Shown here piece by piece: positions 16,398-23,208 of a stretch of 31,535 nt of DNA. Within the stretch, counting starts at the first letter, position 1. Each line of letters begins with the position of its first letter. The stretch is from an uncultured bacterium. Its GTDB lineage: Bacteria; Patescibacteriota; Patescibacteriia; Patescibacteriales; UBA12465. The notes beneath the pieces are model-generated. The model was not told the DNA's origin and searched no databases. It saw nothing but the letters and a program-made list of their open reading frames with translations. Position numbers and translations under genes: made by a program. The stretch covers positions 1-31,535 of the forward strand of contig CALJZR010000068.1 in the NCBI GenBank assembly GCA_937983635.1, written 5' to 3'.

Positions 16398-16469
16398 TGC
16401 CCTCACCAGGAATCGAACCTGGATTACAAGATCCGCAATCTTGCGTTCTATCCATTAAACTATGGGGGC
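16398..16469 (-). tRNA. tRNA-Arg (anticodon GCG)
   Basis: A full cloverleaf can be read on the minus strand. The acceptor stem GCCCCCA/TGAGGGC has one C-A mismatch. The anticodon stem CAAGA/TCTTG encloses the loop TTGCGGA, and the T arm CCAGG/CCTGG encloses TTCGATT. The anticodon GCG reads CGC and CGU. A20, an arginine identity base, is present in the D loop. CCA is not encoded at the correct position. Most bacteria use ACG (edited to ICG by TadA) for this box, so GCG is unusual. Confidence 0.93.
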
Positions 16470-16501
16470 GCTAATCGGATTTATACGATAGGCGAATTAT
16501 A

Positions 16502-17026
16502 CTATAGCTTAAACAATTTCGTCAACTCTTCCGATAATGGCGGGGCAATTCTTTCTAAATCTTCGTTTAAATAGCGGACCAAATAGTTGCGAACAGAGAG
16601 GGGGTCTTGGCGGCGCAAAGGAATGGCCAGTCGGGGCATCATTTTATTGCTGAATTCCAGGTATAGGTTTTTCACGCTTTGGCGGGGCTTATAGAGCACG
16701 CAGAATTTAGAAATTTCATCGTAGTCGTAAAAACGGCGGCCGATTTGAATGCCCTCCGGGTCAAGCTTGACCGTTACCATCTGTGGCTCTTGGCTGTCAT
16801 GGATAATCATGATGGCCATAGAAATCAAGATAATCAAGGCAAAAAGGAAGTTAGAGCTGGCCCCTAAGAAGACTATTTTCCAGGCAGAAATAGTGAAGAA
16901 AGAGAGGAATAGGCAGGCTAAGACAAAAATAGCGGCCAGAAGATACCAGTATTTGCCTCTTTTTGGCTTTTTATATTCCGGCACCTGCCATTGAATAAAA
17001 TTTGTAGTTGTGTTTTCTGCGGCCAT
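16502..17026 (-). CDS. Hypothetical two-span membrane protein with PH-like domain
   Basis: The protein has 174 residues from the ATG at 17026; a TTG twelve bases earlier is also in frame. Two hydrophobic spans lie near residues 27-46 and 50-75. A ~95-residue cytoplasmic domain of alternating strands follows (VTVKLDPEGIQIGRRFYDYDEISKF...), ending in a helix, an arrangement that suggests a bacterial PH-like domain. The function is unknown. An extended -10 promoter precedes it on the minus strand, and tRNA-Arg and recG lie downstream in the same direction. Confidence 0.72.
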   Translation of the reverse strand: MAAENTTTNFIQWQVPEYKKPKRGKYWYLLAAIFVLACLFLSFFTISAWKIVFLGASSNFLFALIILISMAIMIIHDSQEPQMVTVKLDPEGIQIGRRFYDYDEISKFCVLYKPRQSVKNLYLEFSNKMMPRLAIPLRRQDPLSVRNYLVRYLNEDLERIAPPLSEELTKLFKL

Positions 17027-17031
17027 ATAGT

Positions 17032-17060
17032 TTGACAAGCAATGTGAGATTTTATATAGT
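17032..17060 (+). promoter_or_regulatory. Promoter of tRNA-Ser
   Basis: TTGACA (17032-17037), a 17-base spacer and TATAGT (17055-17060) point toward the tRNA at 17099. It overlaps the region transcribed from the opposing promoter at 17062-17070. Confidence 0.78.
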
Positions 17061-17061
17061 G

Positions 17062-17070
17062 ATTATACCA
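17062..17070 (-). promoter_or_regulatory. Extended -10 promoter of the PH-like membrane-protein gene
   Basis: On the minus strand this reads TGGTATAAT, a perfect extended -10. The expected start is ~30 bases before the ATG at 17026. It sits next to the -10 of the tRNA-Ser promoter, so the two divergent units share a control region. Confidence 0.7.
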
Positions 17071-17098
17071 TAAAATTTAAAAGAGAAGAATAATTACA

Positions 17099-17189
17099 GG
17101 AGAGGTGGCTGAGCGGCTGAAAGCGGCAGGTTGCTAACCTGTTATAGGAGTTTTTGCTTCTATCCGGGGTTCGAATCCCCGCCTCTCCG
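17099..17189 (+). tRNA. tRNA-Ser (anticodon GCT)
   Basis: This is a class II tRNA with acceptor stem GGAGAGG/CCTCTCC. The anticodon loop TTGCTAA has GCT at 17133-17135, reading AGC/AGU. A long variable arm with a TTTTT loop precedes the T arm CGGGG/CCCCG. The discriminator is G and CCA is not encoded. Its last bases and the next 7 bases recur at 18022-18035. Confidence 0.96.
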
Positions 17190-17196
17190 CAGATTG
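17183..17196 (+). repeat. att-like direct repeat, left copy (tRNA-Ser 3' end)
   Basis: CTCTCCGCAGATTG covers the end of the tRNA acceptor stem, the discriminator and seven bases beyond. An exact copy lies at 18022-18035. Including the imperfect upstream part (17176-17182 against 18015-18021), 18 of 21 bases agree. Confidence 0.75.
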
Positions 17197-17198
17197 AC

Positions 17199-17224
17199 AA
17201 AAATAAGGCTTAGCCTTATTTTTT
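17199..17224 (+). terminator. Intrinsic terminator just after tRNA-Ser
   Basis: AAATAAGGC (17201-17209) pairs with GCCTTATTT (17213-17221) around a 3-base loop, followed by more T. It lies inside the repeat-bounded cassette, so it was probably brought in with it. Confidence 0.82.
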
Positions 17225-17342
17225 GGTGTCTAAAAGTTTCAAGGTCGAGCAGGGAGTAAGTAAAAATATTTTTAAGAATCACATAATTTATCTAGTATTA
17301 ATATATAAAATAGTAGTTCTAAAATAAATAATTTTACTTGTA

Positions 17343-17371
17343 TTGACAAATAAATAATAATGCTATACAAT
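17343..17371 (+). promoter_or_regulatory. Promoter of the toxin-antitoxin operon
   Basis: TTGACA (17343-17348), a 17-base spacer and TACAAT (17366-17371) are present, with another TATAAT at 17377-17382. The leader to the ATG at 17392 is short. The stretch 17225-17340 is AT-rich and shows nothing else convincing. Confidence 0.75.
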
Positions 17372-17391
17372 GTGACTATAATAAAAAATAT

Positions 17392-17676
17392 ATGATTACC
17401 AAAAATAACGAACAAATTCAAATTCGTATTGACGCTGAAACTAAAAAAGAAACAAAAAAAATTCTTGATAGCTTGGGTATTGATATGAGTTCGGCTATAA
17501 AATTATTTTTTCGTCAGATAATAAATGCCAAAAACTTGCCCTTTGAATTAAGGGGCGAAAATGGCCTTACTTTACGTAATGCTGAATTGTTAAGAGAATC
17601 CATTATTAGTGCTAGGAATAGCACCAAGCTTTTTAAGGATGGGTCAGCCCTCATCAAAGACGCTTTAAGGGATTAA
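17392..17676 (+). CDS. RelB/DinJ-family antitoxin
   Basis: The protein has 94 residues. The N-terminus has the ribbon-helix-helix pattern IQIRIDAETKKETKKILDSL, then GIDMSSAIKLFFRQI, the DinJ/RelB signature; a charged C-terminal half follows that would wrap the toxin. Such antitoxins neutralise the partner and bind their own promoter as dimers to repress the operon. The toxin gene starts 3 bases after the stop. The weak palindrome around the -35 (ACTTGT/ACAAAT) may be its operator, but the match is poor. Confidence 0.92.
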   Translation: MITKNNEQIQIRIDAETKKETKKILDSLGIDMSSAIKLFFRQIINAKNLPFELRGENGLTLRNAELLRESIISARNSTKLFKDGSALIKDALRD

Positions 17677-17679
17677 TCT

Positions 17680-17952
17680 ATGTTTTTACTGAAATTTTCT
17701 AGTCGATTTAAGAAAGACTTAAAGTCTTATAAATATGACAAAGTTTTTTTAGTTGAATTAGAAAAAGTTTTAGATATTTTAGCAAAAGGCAAAGAGTTGC
17801 CAGATAAAAATCTCAATCATCCTCTCATTGGTGAATTTAAGGGTTGTTTTGAGTGTCATATTAAGCCTGATATTCTTCTTATCTATAAAATAGAGAAATC
17901 AGAGTTGATTGTTTTATTACTTAGGGTTGGTTCACATTCAAATCTTTTTTAA
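17680..17952 (+). CDS. YafQ/RelE-family mRNA interferase toxin
   Basis: The protein has 90 residues. It keeps the catalytic set described for YafQ: His in NHPL (47), His in ECH (60), Asp in KPD (64), His in GSHS (86) and the C-terminal Phe (90). These toxins cut mRNA on the ribosome. All residues are intact, so the toxin should be active and its cognate antitoxin upstream is needed. This is the only gene in the window with a plausible Shine-Dalgarno sequence (AAGGG 8 bases before the ATG), in keeping with a foreign origin. An AU-rich 9-bp hairpin (17955-17963 with 17970-17978) follows the stop. Confidence 0.93.
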   Translation: MFLLKFSSRFKKDLKSYKYDKVFLVELEKVLDILAKGKELPDKNLNHPLIGEFKGCFECHIKPDILLIYKIEKSELIVLLLRVGSHSNLF

Positions 17953-18021
17953 TGGTTATTATTAAGAATAATAATAACGAATTAAGGTTTTTCTATATTA
18001 CCATTCCAACATTGTCCCACT

Positions 18022-18035
18022 CTCTCCGCAGATTG
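18022..18035 (+). repeat. att-like direct repeat, right copy
   Basis: This is identical to 17183-17196 (CTCTCCGCAGATTG). It marks the right boundary of the toxin-antitoxin cassette and is not part of an intact tRNA. Confidence 0.75.
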
Positions 18036-18036
18036 T

Positions 18037-18067
18037 AAAAACAAGTCATAGTATGTCTTGTTTTTTT
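18037..18067 (+). terminator. Terminator beyond the right repeat, possibly the original tRNA-Ser terminator
   Basis: AAAAACAAG (18037-18045) pairs with CTTGTTTTT (18057-18065) with further T. Its position just after the right repeat mirrors the terminator after the real tRNA, which is what insertion between a tRNA and its terminator would leave. Confidence 0.7.
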
Positions 18068-18128
18068 GTCTTTTATGGATTTATGCTAATGGCTTTTTTA
18101 TTTTAATTTTGTGTAATTAAAGGGATAT

Positions 18129-18137
18129 TGATATAAT
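18129..18137 (+). promoter_or_regulatory. Extended -10 promoter of carrier B
   Basis: TGATATAAT is a perfect extended -10, with a weak TTGTGT 17 bases upstream. The predicted leader is ~35 bases. Confidence 0.68.
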
Positions 18138-18177
18138 TAAATTATAGGCTTTAGACTTTATTCATTTATTTATCGAT

Positions 18178-19602
18178 ATGGAGAAATATAAGATTATGCG
18201 CGATCGGGAGCTGATGCTGACGCCGCTTTATTGGAATACTCTTTCTCAAACTTCTAAAATATCTAAGGATTTTTTTGGTGTTAGCCAAGGCACTATTTAT
18301 AGTTATTTGAAAGAGGGCAGAGATATCCAAATCCACCTTCAGGCTAATTGGCAAAAAGCGGGCAAGCTTATTGCCGATAATTATTTTAAACATCAGTCTT
18401 TTTTTAGTAATTTAGAAGTTGTTTTATTGCAAAAAGCTAAATCCGCCGATATTTTTTTAAAACGTCTTCGCCGAGTAAATTTTCAAGCCCTATCCCCGGA
18501 AGCTTTAGCTTCCTTAGCAGCCGATATTCAGACTGCTTGGCTGGATTATGATGAAATTAATGTTCCTGCTTGGTTTTGGGTGGCAGATGAATTTTCTGCA
18601 CGCTTACAAAAGCTTTTGTCAGTTAGTCCAGATGAATATCTCGTTCTCAGTACGCCTGATGTTAATACTTACGCCAGCCGGTTGGAGCATGACTTATTGA
18701 AAAAATGGCTTCTAGTTCAAGCTTCCAAGCTTAGTCTGGAAAGCGCCGCTCAGTCTTTGGCAGACAATTACGGCTGGCTGCCTTTCGGTTACGATGGTCC
18801 GGAATATTGGGATAGTAAGTACTTTTTACGTCAGTTAAAAGCCTTGGGCCGCAATCCTAAGCGGAGAGAGGTAATTACTCAAGAAGAATCTGATTGGCGT
18901 CAGCGTTTGCGGCAGAAGAAAAATATTATCAAGCGCTATCGTTTTACTAATCAAAATTTACGTTATTTGGAGATTATCAATAAACTGGCAATTTGGACGG
19001 ATGAACGTAAAAAGTTAGAGTTCCAGCTCCATTACCACTATACTCGCGTTCTTCTGGCTTTGGAGAAAAAATTAGACATTCCTTACTTTAATCTCAAATA
19101 TCTTTTTACCGAAGAGTTATCAAATTTGTTGAAAAATAAAGATAAGTTTATCAAAATCTCTTCCCGCCGTCTTCGCTCAGATTTTATGCTTGAAACTAAG
19201 AATGGCAAAATTAGAATTTTATCTGCCTTGGAGAAGAATAAAATTTTGAGAGAAATATCTCAACAGAATAAAGAGCAAGTAGTAAGGGGTGCAGTTGCCT
19301 CTTCGGGCGCCGTTTCTTTTTATGAGGGGAGAGTAAAAGTTTTACTTTCTCCAGCTGATAGTGATAAGGTTCAGATGGGTGATATCATTGTCGCAACCAT
19401 GACCAGTCCGGATTATATTGTTGCCATGAAGCGGGCCGGCGCTTTTATTACCGATGAGGGCGGAGTTACCTGCCATGCTGCAATTGTTGCTCGAGAGATG
19501 CACAAGCCTTGTTTAATCGGTGCTAAAATTGCTACTAAGAAATTTAAAGATAATGACCGCGTCCGGATGGATCTTCAACACGGAACGGTTACCTTAATTT
19601 AA
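18178..19602 (+). CDS. Phosphohistidine-carrier protein B (PEP-utilising mobile domain at C-terminus)
   Basis: The protein has 474 residues. Residues ~385-474 are the swivelling phosphohistidine domain: YEGRVKVLLSPADSDKVQMG, then GGVTCHAAIVAREMHKP with the active His at residue 433. The N-terminal ~380 residues are helical and share spaced motifs with carrier A: LSPEALA, an L-S/T-P...TY.S..E segment, YGWLPFGYDGPEYWD near 210, then a YF..QLK helix. The two are divergent paralogues. No ATP-grasp or PEP-binding domain is attached and no second kinase gene is nearby, so it probably depends on the kinase at 4440-5378 or one elsewhere. The different N-terminal halves suggest different phosphate acceptors. 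It is transcribed from its own promoter just beyond the toxin-antitoxin cassette. Confidence 0.8.
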   Translation: MEKYKIMRDRELMLTPLYWNTLSQTSKISKDFFGVSQGTIYSYLKEGRDIQIHLQANWQKAGKLIADNYFKHQSFFSNLEVVLLQKAKSADIFLKRLRRVNFQALSPEALASLAADIQTAWLDYDEINVPAWFWVADEFSARLQKLLSVSPDEYLVLSTPDVNTYASRLEHDLLKKWLLVQASKLSLESAAQSLADNYGWLPFGYDGPEYWDSKYFLRQLKALGRNPKRREVITQEESDWRQRLRQKKNIIKRYRFTNQNLRYLEIINKLAIWTDERKKLEFQLHYHYTRVLLALEKKLDIPYFNLKYLFTEELSNLLKNKDKFIKISSRRLRSDFMLETKNGKIRILSALEKNKILREISQQNKEQVVRGAVASSGAVSFYEGRVKVLLSPADSDKVQMGDIIVATMTSPDYIVAMKRAGAFITDEGGVTCHAAIVAREMHKPCLIGAKIATKKFKDNDRVRMDLQHGTVTLI

Positions 19603-19609
19603 AATTTAT

Positions 19610-19780
19610 ATGGCTCATGAAATTGAGGCTGATTTTGTCAGCGATTGGGGAAATGAAGCAACGCAGTGTCAGCGTTGCACTAGTTTTCACGTTTTAGGGG
19701 ATGGTCGTTCTTTTTGCAGCGAAGCCCAAGCGGAAGTACCGCCGACAGCTCATTGTGATTTTTTTCAAGCAATTGATTAA
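19610..19780 (+). CDS. Small four-cysteine protein (CX2C-X12-C-X12-C), probable metal or Fe-S binder
   Basis: This is a 56-residue ORF, ATG at 19610 and TAA at 19778-19780. Four cysteines lie at residues 20, 23, 36 and 49, with VPPTAHCDFF at the C-terminus. The spacing and the acidic N-terminus suggest a zinc or iron-sulfur site. It sits 7 bases after carrier B and 4 bases before the flavodoxin-like gene, which fits a genuine gene in an operon. The function is unknown; a small electron carrier paired with the flavodoxin is one possibility. Confidence 0.72.
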   Translation: MAHEIEADFVSDWGNEATQCQRCTSFHVLGDGRSFCSEAQAEVPPTAHCDFFQAID

Positions 19781-19784
19781 TTTT

Positions 19785-20246
19785 ATGAAAACTCTCATTA
19801 TTTACGATTCTATTTTTGGTAATACCGCCCAAGCAGCTAATTTTTTAGCTGATAATTTAGGTTTGGACGCTTTAGCTAAGCCCTTAGCCGAAACGGTGGC
19901 GGCTGATATTAGTGTTGCCGAAAGGGTGGTAGTGGCTACGCCGACTCATGCTGGTCGGGCCAGTCAGCCTTGGCAAAACTTTTTAAAATCTTTGCCCGCT
20001 AACATTTGGATAGGAAAAAGAGTGGCCGTTTTTAGTACCGGCTTACCGGCTCGAGATAAAAATTTTTTTCTCAAGATTTTTTTAAAAATTTTAGGTTACG
20101 CCGCCGCGCCAACTTTAGCACTATTGTTAAAAAAAGGTGCTTTGTTGTCTGGGGAGCCTTTAGATTTGATGGTGGCCACTAAACAGGGGCCTTTACTCCC
20201 CGGCGAGCTAGAACGTTTATCCGCTTGGGCGCTTAAATTAAAATAA
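19785..20246 (+). CDS. Flavodoxin-like protein
   Basis: The protein has 153 residues from the ATG at 19785. A longer in-frame start at 19701 would overlap the four-cysteine gene and adds an unconserved basic stretch. The N-terminal strand TLIIYDSIFGNT is the flavodoxin FMN-phosphate loop, followed by VVVATPTHAGRASQPW and VAVFSTG at the expected places. It should bind FMN and carry electrons, or belong to the related flavodoxin-domain family. It stands between the four-cysteine gene and a photolyase (2-base gap), a plausible redox/light-repair unit. Confidence 0.85.
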   Translation: MKTLIIYDSIFGNTAQAANFLADNLGLDALAKPLAETVAADISVAERVVVATPTHAGRASQPWQNFLKSLPANIWIGKRVAVFSTGLPARDKNFFLKIFLKILGYAAAPTLALLLKKGALLSGEPLDLMVATKQGPLLPGELERLSAWALKLK

Positions 20247-20248
20247 AG

Positions 20249-21589
20249 ATGATTAATTTCGAGAAAAGAGCTAGAGCTTTAAATGATAAAGCTGTTAAAG
20301 ACGGCCCGATTTTATATTGGCTTTCCCGTGATCAGCGTCTCCATGATAATTGGGCTTTACTTTCTGCTCAATCCTTGGCTTTAAAAAATAAGCAGCCACT
20401 AATTATCGCTTTTTGTCTGTCGCCAAAATTTTTAGGCGCTGCAGCCCGGCAGTATGATTTCATGCTGGCTGGTTTACGGGAATTAGCAATTGAAGCGAAG
20501 AGGTTTAATATTTCTTTTCAGCTTGTTAGCGGGGAAGCGTCTACAGAGATGCCGCGTTTAGCTAAGCACCTGGGGGCCGGTGCTATTTTTACCGATTTTT
20601 CCCCCTTGCGTTTATCTCGGCATTGGAAGCGGGCGGCGGCCGCTAAACTTAATTGTGCTTTTTTCGAAGTGGATGCTCATAATATTGTGCCGGCTTGGCT
20701 AGTTTCACCGAAACAAGAATTTGGTGCTTATACTCTGCGGCCAAAAATCAATAAACTCTTGCCAGAGTATCTCCAGCCTTTTCCTAAACTAAAAAAACAT
20801 CCCTTTGCCATTTCTGTCGTCGCTCCTGATTGGAAAAAATTGCGCGATTCCTTGGCCATCGATGAAGGAGTGGTGGCAGTGAAGGAATTTATTCCTGGAG
20901 AAAAGGCGGCTCAGGCGGCTATGGAGGCCTTTCTAAAAAAAGGCTTAAGCGGTTATTCTCAGCGCCGTAATGATCCGATTTTGGCGGGTCAGTCAAATTT
21001 ATCTCCCTATCTTCATTTTGGCCAGCTTAGCGCTCAGGCTTTGGCTTTAGCTATTAGTAAGGCGAAAGCGCCCCTAGCTGATAAGCAGGCTTTTTTGGAA
21101 GAACTAATTGTGCGCCGGGAATTAGCGGATAATTTTTGTTTATATAATTATAATTATGATAATCCCGATGGTTTTCCGGATTGGGCAAAGCGGAGTTTGG
21201 TAAAACATTCTGCTGACAGTCGTGAATATAATTATAGCCGACTCCAGCTGGAGCGCGGTCTGACTCATGACGCTCTCTGGAACGCCGCTCAGCAGGAGAT
21301 GCTTAGAAATGGCAAGATGCATGGCTATTTGCGAATGTACTGGGCGAAGAAAATTTTGGAATGGACGCCTGATCTTAAAACGGCGATGAAAATTGCCATT
21401 TATCTTAACGATAAATATGAGCTAGACGGCCGCGACCCTAACGGCTATGCCGGTATTGCTTGGAGCTTAGGCGGCGTTCATGACCGTGCTTGGTTTGAAC
21501 GGCCAATTTTCGGAAAGATCCGTTATATGAATGACAATGGTTGTCGGCGCAAGTTTGATGTGGACGCCTATATTAAGAAATTCTCATAG
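20249..21589 (+). CDS. Class II CPD photolyase
   Basis: The protein has 446 residues. The N-terminal alpha/beta domain starts LYWLSRDQRLHDNWAL, the class II form of the photolyase opening. The FAD domain has ELIVRRELADNFCLYN, LTHDALWNAAQQEM, GKMHGYLRMYWAKKILEW, DGRDPNGYAGIAWS and GVHDRAWFERPIFGKIRYMN, all hallmarks of class II enzymes. It reverses cyclobutane pyrimidine dimers using blue/UV-A light and FADH-. Upstream flavodoxin is a candidate reductant for the flavin. The stop is TAG; a bidirectional terminator follows. Confidence 0.97.
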   Translation: MINFEKRARALNDKAVKDGPILYWLSRDQRLHDNWALLSAQSLALKNKQPLIIAFCLSPKFLGAAARQYDFMLAGLRELAIEAKRFNISFQLVSGEASTEMPRLAKHLGAGAIFTDFSPLRLSRHWKRAAAAKLNCAFFEVDAHNIVPAWLVSPKQEFGAYTLRPKINKLLPEYLQPFPKLKKHPFAISVVAPDWKKLRDSLAIDEGVVAVKEFIPGEKAAQAAMEAFLKKGLSGYSQRRNDPILAGQSNLSPYLHFGQLSAQALALAISKAKAPLADKQAFLEELIVRRELADNFCLYNYNYDNPDGFPDWAKRSLVKHSADSREYNYSRLQLERGLTHDALWNAAQQEMLRNGKMHGYLRMYWAKKILEWTPDLKTAMKIAIYLNDKYELDGRDPNGYAGIAWSLGGVHDRAWFERPIFGKIRYMNDNGCRRKFDVDAYIKKFS

Positions 21590-21613
21590 TGTTATTAATA
21601 AATTTTAGTATTT

Positions 21614-21645
21614 AAAAACTATTCCCTGGCGGGAATAGTTTTTTA
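21614..21645. terminator. Bidirectional terminator between photolyase and MATE genes
   Basis: A perfect 11-bp stem (21616-21626 with 21631-21641, AAACTATTCCC/GGGAATAGTTT) with a TGGC loop has T-runs on both strands. It separates two convergent genes. Confidence 0.92.
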
Positions 21646-21663
21646 TTTTAAATTTTCAATTTT

Positions 21664-23085
21664 TTAGCTCTCTAGGGGGACGGCTGTTTCCAGCTCCGCT
21701 TCTTGTCGAGCCTGTTCACTTAGTCTCTCCTCTTCAGAAATTAATTTTTTCTTTTCCCAGGCACTGTTTTTAAACACGATCAAATAAATTGCGGCCATAA
21801 TGACGTTAGTAAGAGGGAAGGCCAACCACAATCCATCTATGCCTAAACTGCTGAAATGGGAAAGCAAATAGATAAGGGGAATTTGGACTATCCATTGTGA
21901 GACCAGAGTCAACGTCATTGCTTTAGTGGTGCTGCCAGCCGCCTGTAAAGTGCTGCCGATGATAATTTGCAGGCCAATGAGACCGAAAATGGGGGTGATA
22001 AAGCGGAGATAATGAGCGCCAGCGGCGATAACGGCGGCATCGTTAGGTACGAAAAAGCCAATTAACAGAGGTGCGAAAATAAAGGAAATCAAGCCGAGGA
22101 AGCTGAAGCTGAGGAAAGATATTTTTAAGCTAAGCAAAGCGAAGCGCTTGGCTCGAGCCGCTTGTCCTGCTCCCAAACTTTGACCGACTAAAGCGGCATT
22201 AGCTCCGGCTAATCCGAAAGAGACCATTAGCATTAATTGCAGGATGTTGGTACCGACACCATAGGCGGCGACGGCTAGGGTACCGAAGGCGGCGATGAGG
22301 GCAGTAATAATACTGAGACTTAAACTGCGGGCAGATTGTTCAATTGAGGCTGGCAGACCCAGCCAGAAAGCGCGTTTAATAAAAGCAAAGTCAGGAAGGA
22401 AGTCGCGGTAGTGGAGATGAATCCCGTGTTTGCCGGCAAAGAGCATGCTTAGCCCGATAAAAGCAGCGATGCTTTGAGTGCCGATAGTGGCTAGGGCGAC
22501 GCCGGTTACGCCGAGGGCGGGGATGGGGCCATAGCCAAACATAAAGAGAGGATCCAGGACGAAATTTAAGACTACCGTGCCGATGACAATGTAGACCGGA
22601 GTTTGCGGCCGGCCAATACTGCGCATGATGGATTGGAAAATAAAAAAACAAAAATTAAAGATTAGTCCCAGAAAAGAAATACGAAGATAGGCTTGGGCAT
22701 CTTTTAAAATGCTTGTGTCGGTTCGCAGGAGTTTGAGAATCTCTGGGGCAAAAATGTAGCCAATGAGGCTGAAGAGGGCGGAAATTATCAAAACCATCAA
22801 CATAGTCTGGGCGGCAGCATGGCTGAGCATTTTTTCATTTTTGGCGCCAAAGTATTGAGCGGTTAGAGTAGAGCCGGCGACCGCTAGGCCGATACCGAGA
22901 CTGGTCATGAAAAAGAGGATGGGCATGCTCATCGTAACGGCCGCCATCGCCTTTTCACCAAGGCGCCCCACCCAGAAAGCGTCGGTAAATTGATAGGCGA
23001 CTTGGAATAATTGGACGAGAATGATGGGCGCGGCCATCTTTAATAATGGTTTGAGCATTTTCTCTTTATTATTATCATTAATCAT
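21664..23085 (-). CDS. MATE-family efflux transporter
   Basis: The protein has 473 residues with about twelve hydrophobic spans in two repeated halves, the MATE arrangement. The family opening PLLKMAAPIILVQLFQVAYQ is followed by DAFWVGRLGEKAMAAV, and the second half begins near LPASIEQSARSLSLSI. It exports cationic drugs or metabolites in exchange for Na+ or H+; the substrate cannot be told from sequence. The soluble C-terminus is acidic (EEERLSEQARQEAELE). The gene stands alone on the minus strand between two plus-strand units. Confidence 0.95.
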   Translation of the reverse strand: MINDNNKEKMLKPLLKMAAPIILVQLFQVAYQFTDAFWVGRLGEKAMAAVTMSMPILFFMTSLGIGLAVAGSTLTAQYFGAKNEKMLSHAAAQTMLMVLIISALFSLIGYIFAPEILKLLRTDTSILKDAQAYLRISFLGLIFNFCFFIFQSIMRSIGRPQTPVYIVIGTVVLNFVLDPLFMFGYGPIPALGVTGVALATIGTQSIAAFIGLSMLFAGKHGIHLHYRDFLPDFAFIKRAFWLGLPASIEQSARSLSLSIITALIAAFGTLAVAAYGVGTNILQLMLMVSFGLAGANAALVGQSLGAGQAARAKRFALLSLKISFLSFSFLGLISFIFAPLLIGFFVPNDAAVIAAGAHYLRFITPIFGLIGLQIIIGSTLQAAGSTTKAMTLTLVSQWIVQIPLIYLLSHFSSLGIDGLWLAFPLTNVIMAAIYLIVFKNSAWEKKKLISEEERLSEQARQEAELETAVPLES

Positions 23086-23107
23086 ATTTTTATTTTTAGG
23101 TTCTGTT

Positions 23108-23136
23108 ATTTTAGCGTATTTTAAAGCTCTTCACAA
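23108..23136 (-). promoter_or_regulatory. Promoter of the MATE gene
   Basis: On the minus strand, TTGTGA (23136-23131), 17 bases and TAAAAT (23113-23108) lie just upstream of the ATG at 23085. Confidence 0.55.
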
Positions 23137-23170
23137 GGATGGCTGATTTATGGTTTTTTCCTCTATTTTT

Positions 23171-23179
23171 TGCTATAAT
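23171..23179 (+). promoter_or_regulatory. Extended -10 promoter of the secreted-protein gene
   Basis: TGCTATAAT is a perfect extended -10 with no clear -35, ~30 bases before the ATG at 23209. Confidence 0.72.
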
Positions 23180-23208
23180 ATAAATCTAATAATTAATTTA
23201 TTAAATTT

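Larger units (their letters stand above)
17183..18035. mobile_element. Putative ~840-bp tRNA-Ser-integrated toxin-antitoxin cassette
   Basis: A toxin-antitoxin pair is bracketed by a 14-bp exact repeat of the tRNA-Ser 3' end, the usual footprint of site-specific integration. The left side reconstitutes the tRNA. The cassette has its own promoter and a tRNA terminator, while a second terminator that could be the original one lies just beyond the right repeat. No integrase or transposase is encoded, so any movement must rely on proteins supplied from elsewhere, or the element is a decayed remnant. Confidence 0.6.

Noticed and set aside
19701..19784. Longer start for the flavodoxin-like gene at 19701
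   Set aside because: The extra 28 residues lie over the four-cysteine ORF in another frame and precede the normal flavodoxin first strand.
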